NCBI GenBank assembly: GCA_033063855.1
Contig: CP093830.1
Location: forward strand, 6,262,854 to 6,326,853
Length of the DNA: 64,000 bases
Origin: Smittia aterrima
Lineage: Eukaryota > Arthropoda > Insecta > Diptera > Chironomidae
Reading direction: 5' to 3'
A program made the position numbers and the translations under genes. Below are positions 23,378-34,700 of this stretch, piece by piece. Below the pieces are notes generated by a model, which saw only the letters and a list, made by a program, of their open reading frames with translations, searched no databases and was not told where the DNA came from. Every line of letters begins with the position of its first letter. The first letter of the stretch is position 1.

Positions 23378-26300
23378 TGTTGTGCTGGAATTGTTGGGCG
23401 ATGTAATCAATCTTCCGGTCAATGAAGAAGAATGAAGAGTTTAAAAATAATTGAACGACTGTTAAGATCAAAAATGTTATTTGAGCGCTTCAAAATGAGA
23501 AAAGAATTATTTTTCTTATCGATTTATTAGAAATAATTGACCGCTCCCCGTTTACGTATCGTTGTAGATAGATTGTCAGATATTGTAAATTATTCCCGAG
23601 TGAGTGGCACATTTGTATTATGCAAAACGACTTAACACTGTTTGCCATCGTAAGCGAATCTTTTACATTTTATGCTCTCTTCGAAGGCTTTGAAGCTTCT
23701 CGAAATGCCCAACAGTGTCCGTAAATTGTGATAATGTGCCAATGCACAATAATTCATTAAGTCTCCGCTTTAAGTTCATCGCAAATTATTTCTTCTGCTG
23801 CCCCCCTTCGCAACATTCACATTCGTTTCTTTATCTGTTTCTGACTTCAACTCGCATACACATTTGTAATTTCCATGAGCATTAATTACATGTCCATTGT
23901 AATATATGCGCGGATAGCAGTTTTAATGACATAAATTATTAGTTTTAAAAGGAAAATGAAAGATCCGAGAGAGAAATGAGTTTAATTATAATTTATGAAA
24001 AAAAAATTGAGATCAAGAAGAGTTTCGGATTTCCCTTGAAGGTGAAGCTTATTGGAATGCTATGGTGACTAGTTGTCTTTAGAGGAATCGATTCAGGATC
24101 AAGCAGATGGGTGACTACGATCGAATCGATTTTATAGGTAAACGCTCTTCCTCCAAGCTTTTTGCGTGTGCGGTATTTGAATTGCCACCACCGACGTTCT
24201 CCTCATCTTCATGTTCTTATGCATGTGTTGCAAGCTGTTCAATACGAAATGGCATTAAGCATGCAACGAATTCTTCTTCCTTCTTCGTCTTCTCGCTCTT
24301 CGTTCACATTCACAATTTCCACAGAATTTTTCCACTCACATATCGATTAATTTTGCCAGCTTCACTTCAATCCAGCAGCAGCAGCACCAGAGCTGGAGAG
24401 AAAACAAGAAATCATTGCGAGCGATTCAATTTATTAATTGCAAATGAAAATTAAATATGCAAAGGAATTTTTTCCTTCTTTCCTCCATTCCCCTCTTGAT
24501 TTGATTTGCTTCTGGTGCCTTCCGATCTGGGCTTCGTATGTGATGGAACATATTTCATGGAAATAACAAAAAGCAAGAGAAGGAATTGAATTGAAAATGT
24601 TTTACTTAATTTGGAGAAATAAACTTAATTAAAAGAAGCTTTCCGATCATTCAATATCGACGCTTGGGAAGATTTAATGCTTCGCCGAATGTCAAACCTT
24701 TTTATTTGCTTTTTTTGAAATTTCATTCTACCAGCAACATCAAATCGACGAGACGAATCATCTTACGATCAAAGTATGAGGGTTATTAAGCAACACTCTC
24801 ATTTAAATTAATTCAAATATTTTCTAAATTAATCACAATTGAACGAAACGAATTTAATGATTGAGGCTTGGAAACAAAGCTGACAGAATCATCATCAGCG
24901 AGCGAATCGTCTCTTCTCCCATTCGCGCTACATTTTAATTTCTTCCAATAATTCTCAATCATTAAAAGTCGTTAATTTATTTCAATTGAGGAGGTTTCGG
25001 ATTCAATTTATGGCGAGTGAGTGACTCGAAATGATGAAACTGCCTTTCGAGGGCAAGAAAATAATAAGAAACGGAGAATATTTAAATTAATAGCGATCAA
25101 TTAATGGGGTTGAGACACTCAGGGTATCGTCAACAGTTAAAAAACCTTTTTTGTTAAACAAATTGAAACATTTTAAAGTGAGTTCGTGAGACTTAACTTT
25201 CAATCGTCTCCCTTTCTTGATCATTTCACAAACACAAGCTCAAGCAATTGTCCTCACATTCACATCGAAATAAACTTAATTAACATTAAATTTTCATCTT
25301 AATGCACGTAATAAAATTGCAAAAGTTGGTTCCGAACAGTCTCTCGACTTCTAAAATATTTCCTTGACCACTTTCCGCCTCACCCTCTAACACTTCGTTA
25401 GAAAGTTTTCAAACATTTTCATTGACAAACTGTTTCTGTGTCGACATTGTGTAAGACGAGGAAAGGTGGACGAAGGTGGAAGAAGGGAATGATTTATGGG
25501 GTGTGATATTAATTAATGGCAGGCAGCATTTTCCACTTCTTACCCTTCTTTCCATAAAGAAGAAACATCGATGACTAAAGACGAAAATTACCCAGAGTCG
25601 AGAAATCTCAGCAAAAGAACCCTCAGAAACCTCTTTGCCTCCCTCAAACCCTTTTCGTCGAGCACTTCTCTCATCTAAAATGCAAATTTTGGCGAAGCGA
25701 GATTGGAAGATATTTAGAGACGATGCTCCTGCAGGTTGAGGTTCGGAGAGGGCGAGTGGGTTTGGTAAATAGACACACTCTACCGTAGCCTCAACTCTTT
25801 TCTTTCGGATATTTTAGAAAATTGAGTTATGCATATTTTCTTACCTTCCAGCAGACGAAACATTACGAAAGCGCTCTCAGAAAATGGACAAATTTTCTCG
25901 AGGAAATAAATTAATTTGCGAACACTTTCCCTCCCAGTCTTCACTCCTTCTCTCTTTATTTTTCGGTTTAATTTTTGCGACTCGAGATGAATAATTTTCC
26001 TCTTGGATTATAACTTTGTTATGCAAAGGCTTTACTTCATGTAGAGTTTAGACAACTGCTTATTATACAGACCTACGTATGCAAAACATCGTCTGAGGCA
26101 TTTGATTTGCAAATCGAAGTTTTCACATGCACTTTTTGTGCAGCTCGTGCTCTCTGCTTGATGTGTCATTGGGAAAGAGGAAGGAATCGAAAAACACGCG
26201 CAGAAACGAAGATTTCAAGCAGAAATGGAATAAATTGCAAATTTGATTTCTATATTTGAATTGATAGGGATCAGAGTGTTGTGCAAAGACTACATGCTTT

Positions 26301-29300
26301 CCTTCTTCATTTTCTTTCAGATGGATAAACTTGAGTCAATAAGAGAAGAAGATTATGGTCAATGTGACAGCCCGAAAGCGAAGAAAGTGTTTATCAACAT
26401 GTTGGACTCTCACATGCACTCGCCGATGCACTCGAAACAACCAAAAATTAAATCAGTCGATGGAAAATCAATAAATCTCTCGTCGCCTTCGTCGTACACG
26501 TCGTCATCACCTTCATCGACTTCTTCTTTGTCATCGACATCGAACGTTCATCATCAAAAGCAAGCGATGGCCAACCAGGCTCTAAATGGATCTAGTGAGT
26601 ACATATCAAAAGAAACTTCAATTCCTTGGCAGGTTTCATTACAGAAATTTAAATTTACAGTGCACGATATTCTCAACATGCCAAACTTCAATCACTTGCA
26701 ACAAATGCAACCAATTGGAGCGGGAATTCAGAATCTCACACACCGCTCAACGCCTTTGAACTTGGGTGGAATGAGTGGAGGAGGTTCATCACCTTTGATG
26801 TCAACTGGACTGCCGATTGGTCTTGGATTGCCTCAATCACCACAAATGCCGCAACTCGTGCTAGCTAGCGGACAATTAGGTCAAGGAATTCAAGGAGCGC
26901 AAGTTTTAATTCCAACACCTCAAGGTGAGGATTAACTTTTTATCGTGACTTGAAAACTTTTATTTATTTCTTTGCAATCACCAGGCATAACTTCACAGAC
27001 GATTCTTACGATTCCCGTCTCACAACAACTTCCAACAAACCTTACCATTGACCAATTGCTTCAAGCACTTTCTGTAGCTTCTCAAAAGCAACAATCATCA
27101 GAAGCAGCAGCAAATACAAATCACATACTGTCGAATGCTCCAAACTTGTCGCCAAGTACGTCAGAGATTTCTTTAAATTTGAATAAAGTTCTAACTTTCT
27201 TGATCACAGATCCAATTCTACTCAATTCTCATCTGCTGGCCAATGGAGCTCAGCAACTTTTATCGATTCAACCTCAACTTCTTGCTCTTCAACAACAGCA
27301 GCAGCAACAGCATCAGCAACAACAACAGTCACCAGAAAGCCATCCATTCTACAGGAAACTTCAACATGGTCATATGGAACCTCCTGAGATGAACTCACCG
27401 CCGCTTCACTCGAGAAAGGATCAAATGAGCATCAACACGTTTAAGATGAGAAACCGCGAGATGAGTAAAAGACTTGCGAGAATGTCAAGACCTTTGAATG
27501 GACATGGAGATCAACATCATCACCATCATCATCATCAGATGGAAGCCGAATCTCACTCTCCAGCTGTTTCTCCGCATGGTGCGCGAGTTCCAACGACTAA
27601 CGGCGAAACTTCCCACAGCTCGTCAAAGCCAATCAGCGTTGAGTCTTCACAGCGTTCTCCATCAACTCCCAAACCTTATCACCAGCCACCATCTCCTTCG
27701 AAAAGCAACATTGAGTACCGTGCGATGCGAGAATTGCTAGCGGACACTGAAAAACGACCCGACAGCCATTTCTCATTGGAACAAAGTCCTTCACATAACG
27801 GATCTCACTTGAAAATTAATCAAGCTTTGCAGGAGACGTTGGCAGAAAAAGCAGAACGAGAATCGCCACAGCCAAATGACAATCAACAGTCGAATGCACT
27901 GCCATCATCTCCAATGCAATTTTCAAATGATTCAAACTCGGGAGATGGACGATTTGATGATCTTCAAAGTGAGAATTGAATGAAATAATTTGAAATAAAA
28001 CTCAAACATTTTTCCTTGATCAGCAGACGAAGGTGCGGGAAGTCAACGCGATGGTTCCATTCCTGAAGGCATCGACCTCGATGAAATCAACGAGTTTGCT
28101 CAAGCATTCAAGCTACAACGACTTTCGCTTGGTCTCACGCAAACACAAGTTGGTCAAGCACTGTCAGTCACTGAGGGTCCAGCCTACAGCCAAAGTGCAA
28201 TTTGCAGGTAAAGTTTGCCTTCTTTCTATTTTTAAAGCCTGGTCTAGCTTTTTAAATCTTGATGAGTCTTAGCTTGAAAGAAGACGAGTCTGCATTCGGA
28301 TGCCAGGATGTTTTTTTGTGTCTCTTAAATCAACAAAGAATTGCAAAATATTTTATTATTTTTCTTCTTCTTCTTTTCTATGCTCTCCTCATAAATCTAA
28401 ATAAACGAAAATAATAATTTATCATATCCGTACGGACAAATAAATTCTAAATTTTCGCCATGCGCAGTGCCCTTGCCGCACGAATGTATGCCGCTGTACA
28501 ACTCTCATCACAACAACAGCAAATGTACGTAGAACAATAACAAGAAGACGAAGCGAAAAAAAAAATCACGATTAATATAATATCAAAGATTTATCAAATA
28601 GTTTTTCCTCCTTTTCGATTTGCATTCAACATTTTTTTCCTCCTTTCCGTTGCACATATAAGAGAGCGGATGAGCGGCAAGAGAGTGAACGAGCTTTCGG
28701 CGGCCTTCGTTCGATTGGGGGATGCTTATTACACGTGATGATGAGGAGCTTGTGGGGGCGAAGCAGAGAAAAAAAAAGTCGGGAATTTTTCTCATTTGCG
28801 CGCTTATTTCTGCTCTCATTCGCATTCGGCATCTGCACAATCGCACGACGAGCTTATAGGTGGAGAAAAAAATTCAGCTTCTTTTTCTCTCGTGCCGCTT
28901 CTCCGCAAAAAAATCAGAAGCATTCAATTGATGGACAGGCGATGAAAAGGCTTTCAAGACACATTCGATGAGATCCTTGGGTTTTCTTCAATTGACTTCA
29001 AGTTCAAGAAAAAGCTTTTGCTGAAAGCTCCTTGAAAGTTTTCTTAAAAGCTCTTTAAACAAAACTTTTCAACTTCTTTTCTCATTAAACATTTCCCCGC
29101 GAGAAAAAATGTGCATCCTGCCTTGAAATGCTGGGTGGAGCCTTGCGCTGACTATACACGAAGTGATGCTATCCCTTGTCCACATAATGCATGTTTACAT
29201 TTAGTTTTTTAGTTATTTCCTCTATTTACTTTTTTTTTATTTCGTGGCAAGCGTCGCTAGAAGAGCGAGGAGGAAAAAAATGTTCTCGCGATAAAAAATG

Positions 29301-30011
29301 AAATTCTTTTTCCACACAAAATGAATGGCCAGGGCATTGCAGGAAGTCTAAAATGCGTTCAATGAATAAAATACGAATAAAAAGATTTTAGGAGAATTAT
29401 TTCTAGATAAAAACTTTTTAGAAAATGTCCTGGCATTCATTGCGACGCTTTGTGGAAACTTTTGATAAATCTTTGAAATGTTTATCGCGTCTTAGATGAC
29501 AAAATGTTTTAACGTTCACCATGAACTTCATTTAGGTTCGAGAAGCTCGACATTACGCCTAAAAGTGCCCAAAAAATTAAGCCCGTACTTGAACAGTGGA
29601 TGAAGGAGGCGAAGGGAAGGTAAGCGACCTTTTACATTTAATTTAAAGTCCGCAAGAAAACAAATTCCATTTAACCTCAACAGTAGATTTAAAATGGGTG
29701 ACAGTCCAATGTCAGATTTCATGGGAGTTGAGACATCAAAGAAAAGAAAGCGAAGAACTTCATTCACTCCTCACGCTCTTGAAATACTCAACTCGAGTTT
29801 TGAAAGGAACACTCATCCGTCAGGTGAGTTCATAACTAAATTAGAAGTTGTCAACATTGATTAACTTTAATTTCTAACAAAAGGAACGGATATTACATCA
29901 CTTGCACAAGCGTTGGGATATGAACGAGAAGTCATTCGAATATGGTTTTGCAATAAGCGACAAGCACTTAAGAACACCGTCCGAATGATGTCGAAAGGAA
30001 TGCCAAATTAA
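19769..30011 (+). CDS. pdm3: POU6-class homeodomain transcription factor Pdm3
   Basis: Coding exons, all with GT..AG ends and matching phases: 19769-20155, 26321-26594, 26661-26924, 26985-27968, 28024-28207, 29536-29619, 29687-29823, 29884-30011; 813 residues. The N-terminal part is Ser/Gln-rich with a poly-Gln run (near 27290-27330) and a poly-His run (27510-27535). The POU-specific domain (EFAQAFKLQRLSLGLTQTQV, GPAYSQSAICR, FEKLDITPKSAQKIKPVLEQ) is followed by a linker, KKRKRRTSFTP and a homeodomain (VIRIWFCNKRQALKNT). The TEGPAYSQSAICRFEKLDITPKSA-type sequence is diagnostic of the POU6 class, whose fly member is pdm3 (olfactory and visual neuron identity). Intron 1 is 6.2 kb and the others are 55-66 bp, except 1.3 kb after exon 5. 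The 28024 and 29687 acceptors are tandem (NAGNAG type). The 66-bp intron 26595-26660 is 3n with no stop. Confidence 0.93.
20156..26320 (+). other. pdm3: Large intron 1 of pdm3
   Basis: The donor after codon 129 is GTGAGTAG, and the acceptor TTTTCTTTCAG ends at 26320 (phase 0). The intron holds 3.1 kb of the inverted duplication (20250-23377) and octamers ATGCAAAT at 22669-22676, 23275-23282 and 25680-25687. I see no nested gene: the frame at 24107-24454 begins with an ATG but has no domain. It is probably regulatory. Confidence 0.7.
28468..28524 (+). CDS. pdm3: Candidate 57-nt cassette exon in the POU-specific domain of pdm3
   Basis: Inside the 1.3-kb intron between SAICR and FEKLD lies an acceptor (GCGCAG, to 28467) and a donor (GTACGT, from 28525) bounding 57 nt. 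With the flanking phase-2 junction it reads SALAARMYAAVQLSSQQQQM and rejoins FEKLD in frame, adding 19 residues. Length 3n, matching phase and no stop argue for a real alternative exon. Vertebrate POU6F2 is known to carry an alternatively spliced insert at this site. The acceptor has a weak pyrimidine tract, as expected for a regulated exon. Confidence 0.75.
28525..29535 (+). other. pdm3: Remainder of pdm3 intron 5
   Basis: Non-coding. ORFs around 28583-28971 occur on both strands and look like composition artefacts (runs of A and CG-rich words). One octamer on minus (ATTTGCAT, 28618-28625). Confidence 0.5.
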
Positions 30012-30701
30012 TCTTTTAATGTGTTTAAGGAATTTTCAAGCAGTTCAATAATTTTATCACCTGAACATTCCTTTAAATTCATCGCGTCTTCTGTTCCCAT
30101 TTAAAGATCGTTCTCAGTTGAAAACCGAAGTTCAAAGTATCGAATCGTTTAAATGTGGGGAAGTTCATCATTTTCCGTCGTAACAACTCGTTGAGATGTG
30201 AAGAGGAATTTATGAGATTCCCCTCACCCGCCATATTAGTTTCTAAGTTGTTCAGCTTCATCGCTGAGAGAAAATTAATGTAAATAGCTAAGTCGTCTGT
30301 AAATTTTGATCAAAACCTTTAGATTTATTGAAACGTCCAGAGTAAAAATTTATACTGAGATGAGAAATATCTTTCGGCCAAGAGTTCCTAAAAATTAAAA
30401 CAAATTTTGTCCCCATCTTCGGTTCTTCGATGACCTTCCACGTCTAGTTCAAAATTAAAATTAAATCCACCTTCCTTTAGGCGAATCGTCTTAATTTTTG
30501 CTCTGAACAATGCAACAAAAAGAAAAAAGAGAAAATTGTCATTTTAGAAAATCTCATAAACGTTTGAGTCTCAGATTAATGTTTAAGAAATCTCATGAGT
30601 CTAAGAGAGAAGAATTAATTTAATTAATGTGTAAATGCACGAGGAAGAAACTTTTTAAAAAAAATGTAGCGAAGAGAACAAAATACAAATTTCATGATGG
30701 A

Positions 30702-30713
30702 AATAAATTTATT
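30702..30713. terminator. Palindromic polyadenylation signal between pdm3 and the zinc-finger gene
   Basis: AATAAATTTATT is its own reverse complement and so offers AATAAA on both strands, 690 nt after the pdm3 stop and about 135 nt after the minus-strand zinc-finger gene's stop. A second plus-strand AATAAA follows at 30714-30719. No other good signal is seen for either gene nearby. Confidence 0.55.
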
Positions 30714-30848
30714 AATAAACACAACGTGATTTATAAATGTGTTAAGCGTAGTTTAGTTTGTCTTTAGTTTATAAAAAATACTTTAGGATAAGAAGTACAT
30801 GATGCACTGGAAGCTTAAGTAATCCTTTAGTAAGTACAAAGGATATCG

Positions 30849-31670
30849 TCAAGCTTTCACAACTTGCCAGCCGACAGTCGACGACTTTTTAAATTTCATT
30901 TTTAAACGAAGAGGATTTTCAGATTTGACTTGGGGCTTGGGATATCCATTAAGCTGAAGAGCTTCATCAGCCTGACGTATATTGCATTTTTGCTGAGTTT
31001 GTGATTGATAAGTAGCAACGGAATTTTGATTTTGAGTTTCCGCTTGTTTTTCCATTGTCTTCATATTTTTCGATGCTATCTGAGGTTTAAGAACTTGACG
31101 AGGTTTAGAGACTGGACGAGGCCGCATGAATCCACTTGGAGAAAGAACATTCTCATTATTCATTGTGCTTTGACGTTTGAGGGTGAAACTTGTTTGTGCC
31201 AACAAATCCTTTTCGAACGATTCCTGTGATTGCAAATAATCTGACTGACACTCAATTATTTGTTTGCCGTGACTCATTTCGTTATCAGTTTTAAGTCTTT
31301 TGGCTGATGGCACGACGAAACCTTCTTCATTATTTTCTTCTCCTTCGCTGCATTGCAACTCGTTTATCATAAGAGCTACATCAGACATTGGACCGAATCC
31401 ATGACGACGAACGTTATGAGCTTTATAGAATCGAGTCTTAACAATCATTCCGCAGTAACTGCAAATAACTGAAGCATTGTTGTTCATCGTAAAAACATTT
31501 GATCTCATTTCTTCTGCAGATCTTTTAATGTTGATTTCATCTAAAAAGAAAAAATAATGTTTAGTTAAAAATTGAAATAAAAAATTATTCTCGTTAAATT
31601 TACCGTCGCTGTCAACATGAGAATATCTCTCCCAGAATTGAAATTCCAAAGTTTTCAATATGCAATCCAT
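30849..31670 (-). CDS. Small single C2H2-type zinc-finger protein, unknown
   Basis: Exon 1 (31670-31604) and exon 2 (31540-30849) are separated by a 63-bp intron (31541-31603, phase 1). The intron is 3n and stop-free, so the unspliced frame also stays open, but its GTAAAT..TTTTTAG ends and run of Phe/Leu codons mark it as an intron. The spliced protein has 252 residues: an MDCILKTLEFQFWERYSHVD start, one finger CSYCGMIVKTRFYKAHNVRRHG (C-x2-C-x11-H-x4-H), an acidic patch, then a Gln/Ser/Lys-rich tail with repeated RPVSKPRQVLKPQ-like runs. It could bind nucleic acid or protein. A single finger with a disordered tail is not assignable to a known gene. Confidence 0.75.
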   Translation of the reverse strand: MDCILKTLEFQFWERYSHVDSDGKFNENNFLFQFLTKHYFFFLDEINIKRSAEEMRSNVFTMNNNASVICSYCGMIVKTRFYKAHNVRRHGFGPMSDVALMINELQCSEGEENNEEGFVVPSAKRLKTDNEMSHGKQIIECQSDYLQSQESFEKDLLAQTSFTLKRQSTMNNENVLSPSGFMRPRPVSKPRQVLKPQIASKNMKTMEKQAETQNQNSVATYQSQTQQKCNIRQADEALQLNGYPKPQVKSENPLRLKMKFKKSSTVGWQVVKA

Positions 31671-31754
31671 AGCTTAAGATTCTTCTGATATATTCGATGT
31701 ATCTCCTTCAAGATCTTGTGACTTACTGATTCATTATCGTCGAGATAAGAAGAA

Positions 31755-31776
31755 TTTATAGCCTTAAAGCAGGTAG
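31755..31776 (-). promoter_or_regulatory. TATA box and CAGGTAG site of the zinc-finger gene
   Basis: TTTATA at 31755-31760 is TATAAA on minus, about 85-90 bp before the ATG at 31670. CAGGTAG lies at 31770-31776, written on plus, 10 bp farther upstream. It is the same pairing as the other short genes but with the site in the opposite orientation. Confidence 0.5.
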
Positions 31777-31799
31777 ATCATTATTTTTAGGATTCGTCA

Positions 31800-34700
31800 T
31801 CGGGATTTAAGGGGACCAATCGGAGAACTTCGTAAAAGGATGTTCTAAAGATCGTAAAGCGATCTTGAAGTGTCGAAGTTGTTTTATGTGCTTTTAGCAC
31901 TTCTTATAATTTATCTTCGCAGCATTGCTAAAGAACGTGTCTAACGCTTTCCGAAAAAGAAAAGAAGTTCCCTAAAAGATTTTTCCGACAACGCTTTAAT
32001 AAATTTTTGTTTTCGTGATCAAACTAATTTGTCACATATTTCAAAACCAACATTGAAATTTAATCACACGCAAAGCTTAAAGAAATTGTTCACGCCAGTG
32101 GCGATTGAAACACGTTTGTTATGCTTTGAAGTACGCTTTTCAACACTCTCCGGAACAAAACGGGAGGATGCGGGGATTTTCCTTTGAATTAAACCTTTTC
32201 ATCGCAAGTGAAAAGTTGAAATGTTAAAAGCGCTTCACGGAAAATATATTTTCTCATGGGATAATAAATTGTGAGAAATCTGGTTTAATGAGATTTTTTG
32301 CGTAATTTAATTTTCATCATAAAAAAGCGTTTAAATTCTCATGGAAATACTTTGCCGCTGAATGAGCTTTGGGGAGAAGGAAAAACTTCCCACGACATTC
32401 TTTCCGTCCAATGAAATAAACTTCTCGGCTTTCCAACCAGTCAACCCGCGATATTTCATAAAATCAACTGCATCGAAAGCACAAAAAGAATGAAATAAAT
32501 TCGAGAAGAAAGGACGAGGAGTGAGCGGATAGTCGTCGGAATAACAAAACATTTTTCAGCATTTTTTCATCCGCGGCGAGAGAAATTTTATTTTGCGACT
32601 TTGCTGTGGACTCACATGAATATAAAAGCATACACACAATGGACAAAGCAAATAGCAACGACGATGACGGTGGAGCGAGAACTTAGAGGAGGAAAAAAAT
32701 CGAGTAAAACAAATGATTTTTTTGTGTTTTTATATTTTTTCGAACTTTGCCCATGGAGAGAGGGAAGTTGACGTATGTTTCCCCCATGAAGCCCTCACAC
32801 TCCCCTTGAGATTTTTCCCGGCGTTAATTCAACTCCCGCTTTTACATTTCGAGCACGATGAATTTATTTTTCCCCCGCACTCGTTCCTGTGCACGACGCA
32901 AAAAGGCATCAAAACTTTTTTTTCGCGATATTTTTTTTGTGAATGTCTCATTGGATGCACAGGCCATAATGAGAAACGACGAGATAGGAAAAGCGAGTGG
33001 ACGATAGATGGACGTTCGAGGCAAAAAGAACTAAACTGCACGAGAGCTGCTTTTTATCGTTGATTTTTTATTTCGGGTTCTTGTCTATCGGGAGTGGAGC
33101 TTCAATTTAAATTGAGTGGATAGAAAATTTTTGTGAAGATACGCTCGGTCAAAAAATTGTTTGATTATAAAAATGCATACAATTTTGCGTTGTTGAGTTG
33201 AAGTTTTAAATTGAATTTGAACAGCTTGGCTTGTTTGTTGAATGCGTCACAAGAAAAACTTGACTCGAAGAAAAACTTCACATAGATCTCTTCGCCTGCA
33301 ACATTTTATGATTCAAAAGTTAGAAAATAATTTCTTACTACATCGAAAATTTACATGCAACACAATTTACATGAACAAACAGAAAGCAGATACGTTTACT
33401 TCTCACTCCAATTCATCTCATGCTAGTTTAAGGCTCAAGTGGGTAGCATTTTCTAGTCCTCGGCCTTCCCCTCTCCAAACTTTCTTCTCGTGTAAGGATG
33501 GAAAAGTTTCTCCCGAAAAATCATACAACAAACCAGAGAGCGCAATCATGAACATCATGAAGCTTAGATCTAAGGGAGAAAATTCGGTGCAATCGCCCTT
33601 CCTTCTAATTAGTTTCACCTCATCGTGCCTCCCTCCGTCCATGCATCTACTTACTTACTTGATTTTCGGCAAGGGAGTTCGCAAAATAGAAAATTTTAGT
33701 TACGATGCTAGGGCGGCTATTCAACCCCTTCCTCGTAACTCCTAAACATGAACGAAGAGGTTGGGGAGCGAGCAAAAGTTGTTGGACGTAATTTAAATGA
33801 GAAATTTTCCCTTCTCATTACGTACACTCACCACTGCAATAAATTCACACTTTTGATTCACATTTTGCTTTTCGCCCACATTATTGTTTGTCATTTCATT
33901 ACTTGGGATTATTTTCAAACCAACACACAGCCGAGAACGGCACAGGCAGGAGAGACGAAGCCCTCTCTATTCAATCGATAAGTTCGAGGTGGAAGAAGGG
34001 AAACGAATTAAAAACGCAATAAAAAAATTATAATCAGCGAATCGCCCCGCCAAACGACCTCATTAAGGTGCACGACGGCACACTCAATTGAGCGACTCTC
34101 CTTAATTTCTGTTTCCATTCGTAATTTGCCAACGAATTATAGAGCAGCGTGAATGTATAATTACAATATTTTTTTTGGCGTTGAACGAAGGAGAATTTGA
34201 ATACGGACGGAAACGGGCGAACAGTAATAAAGCCTCTCATAGAATATTGTTCATTAGATAACATCACCTAACATGACAGCAGACTCGACTGACGCTCTTC
34301 TCCTTTGCCTCGATTCAAACACACAACGAATGCAATACATAAAGATTTGAATATAATGAATTAATTTATTTAAAATTTGCAGTTTTCATAGTCGGAGAGA
34401 TGAACCTAAAACATCCTCTTCGCTATCCTCCCATCCACACCAGCCGTCAGAGATATCTCGTAAGCCACCCTTCTGATTTAGTTATAAATTTGCTGTGTTA
34501 TTTTCCGAAAACTTTTGTGCCTCTTTCATTTTCTAGTCTCATATTTTCCCTCAAACTCCAAAACGAAACTCTTTATGCTGTTGTGTGTATGTGCTTCATG
34601 GTAATCAGTCCTGGGACATGGGTAAGAGGTGTGAGTTGGTTTGGGTGAGAGTGAAAAGATAGACGATACACATTTATGGTAATGAAACTAAATTAGATAG

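Noticed and set aside
33242..33745. 167-residue plus-strand open frame
   Set aside because: No domain, signal or promoter; a shadow frame exists on minus; it sits in a long region with no other gene evidence.
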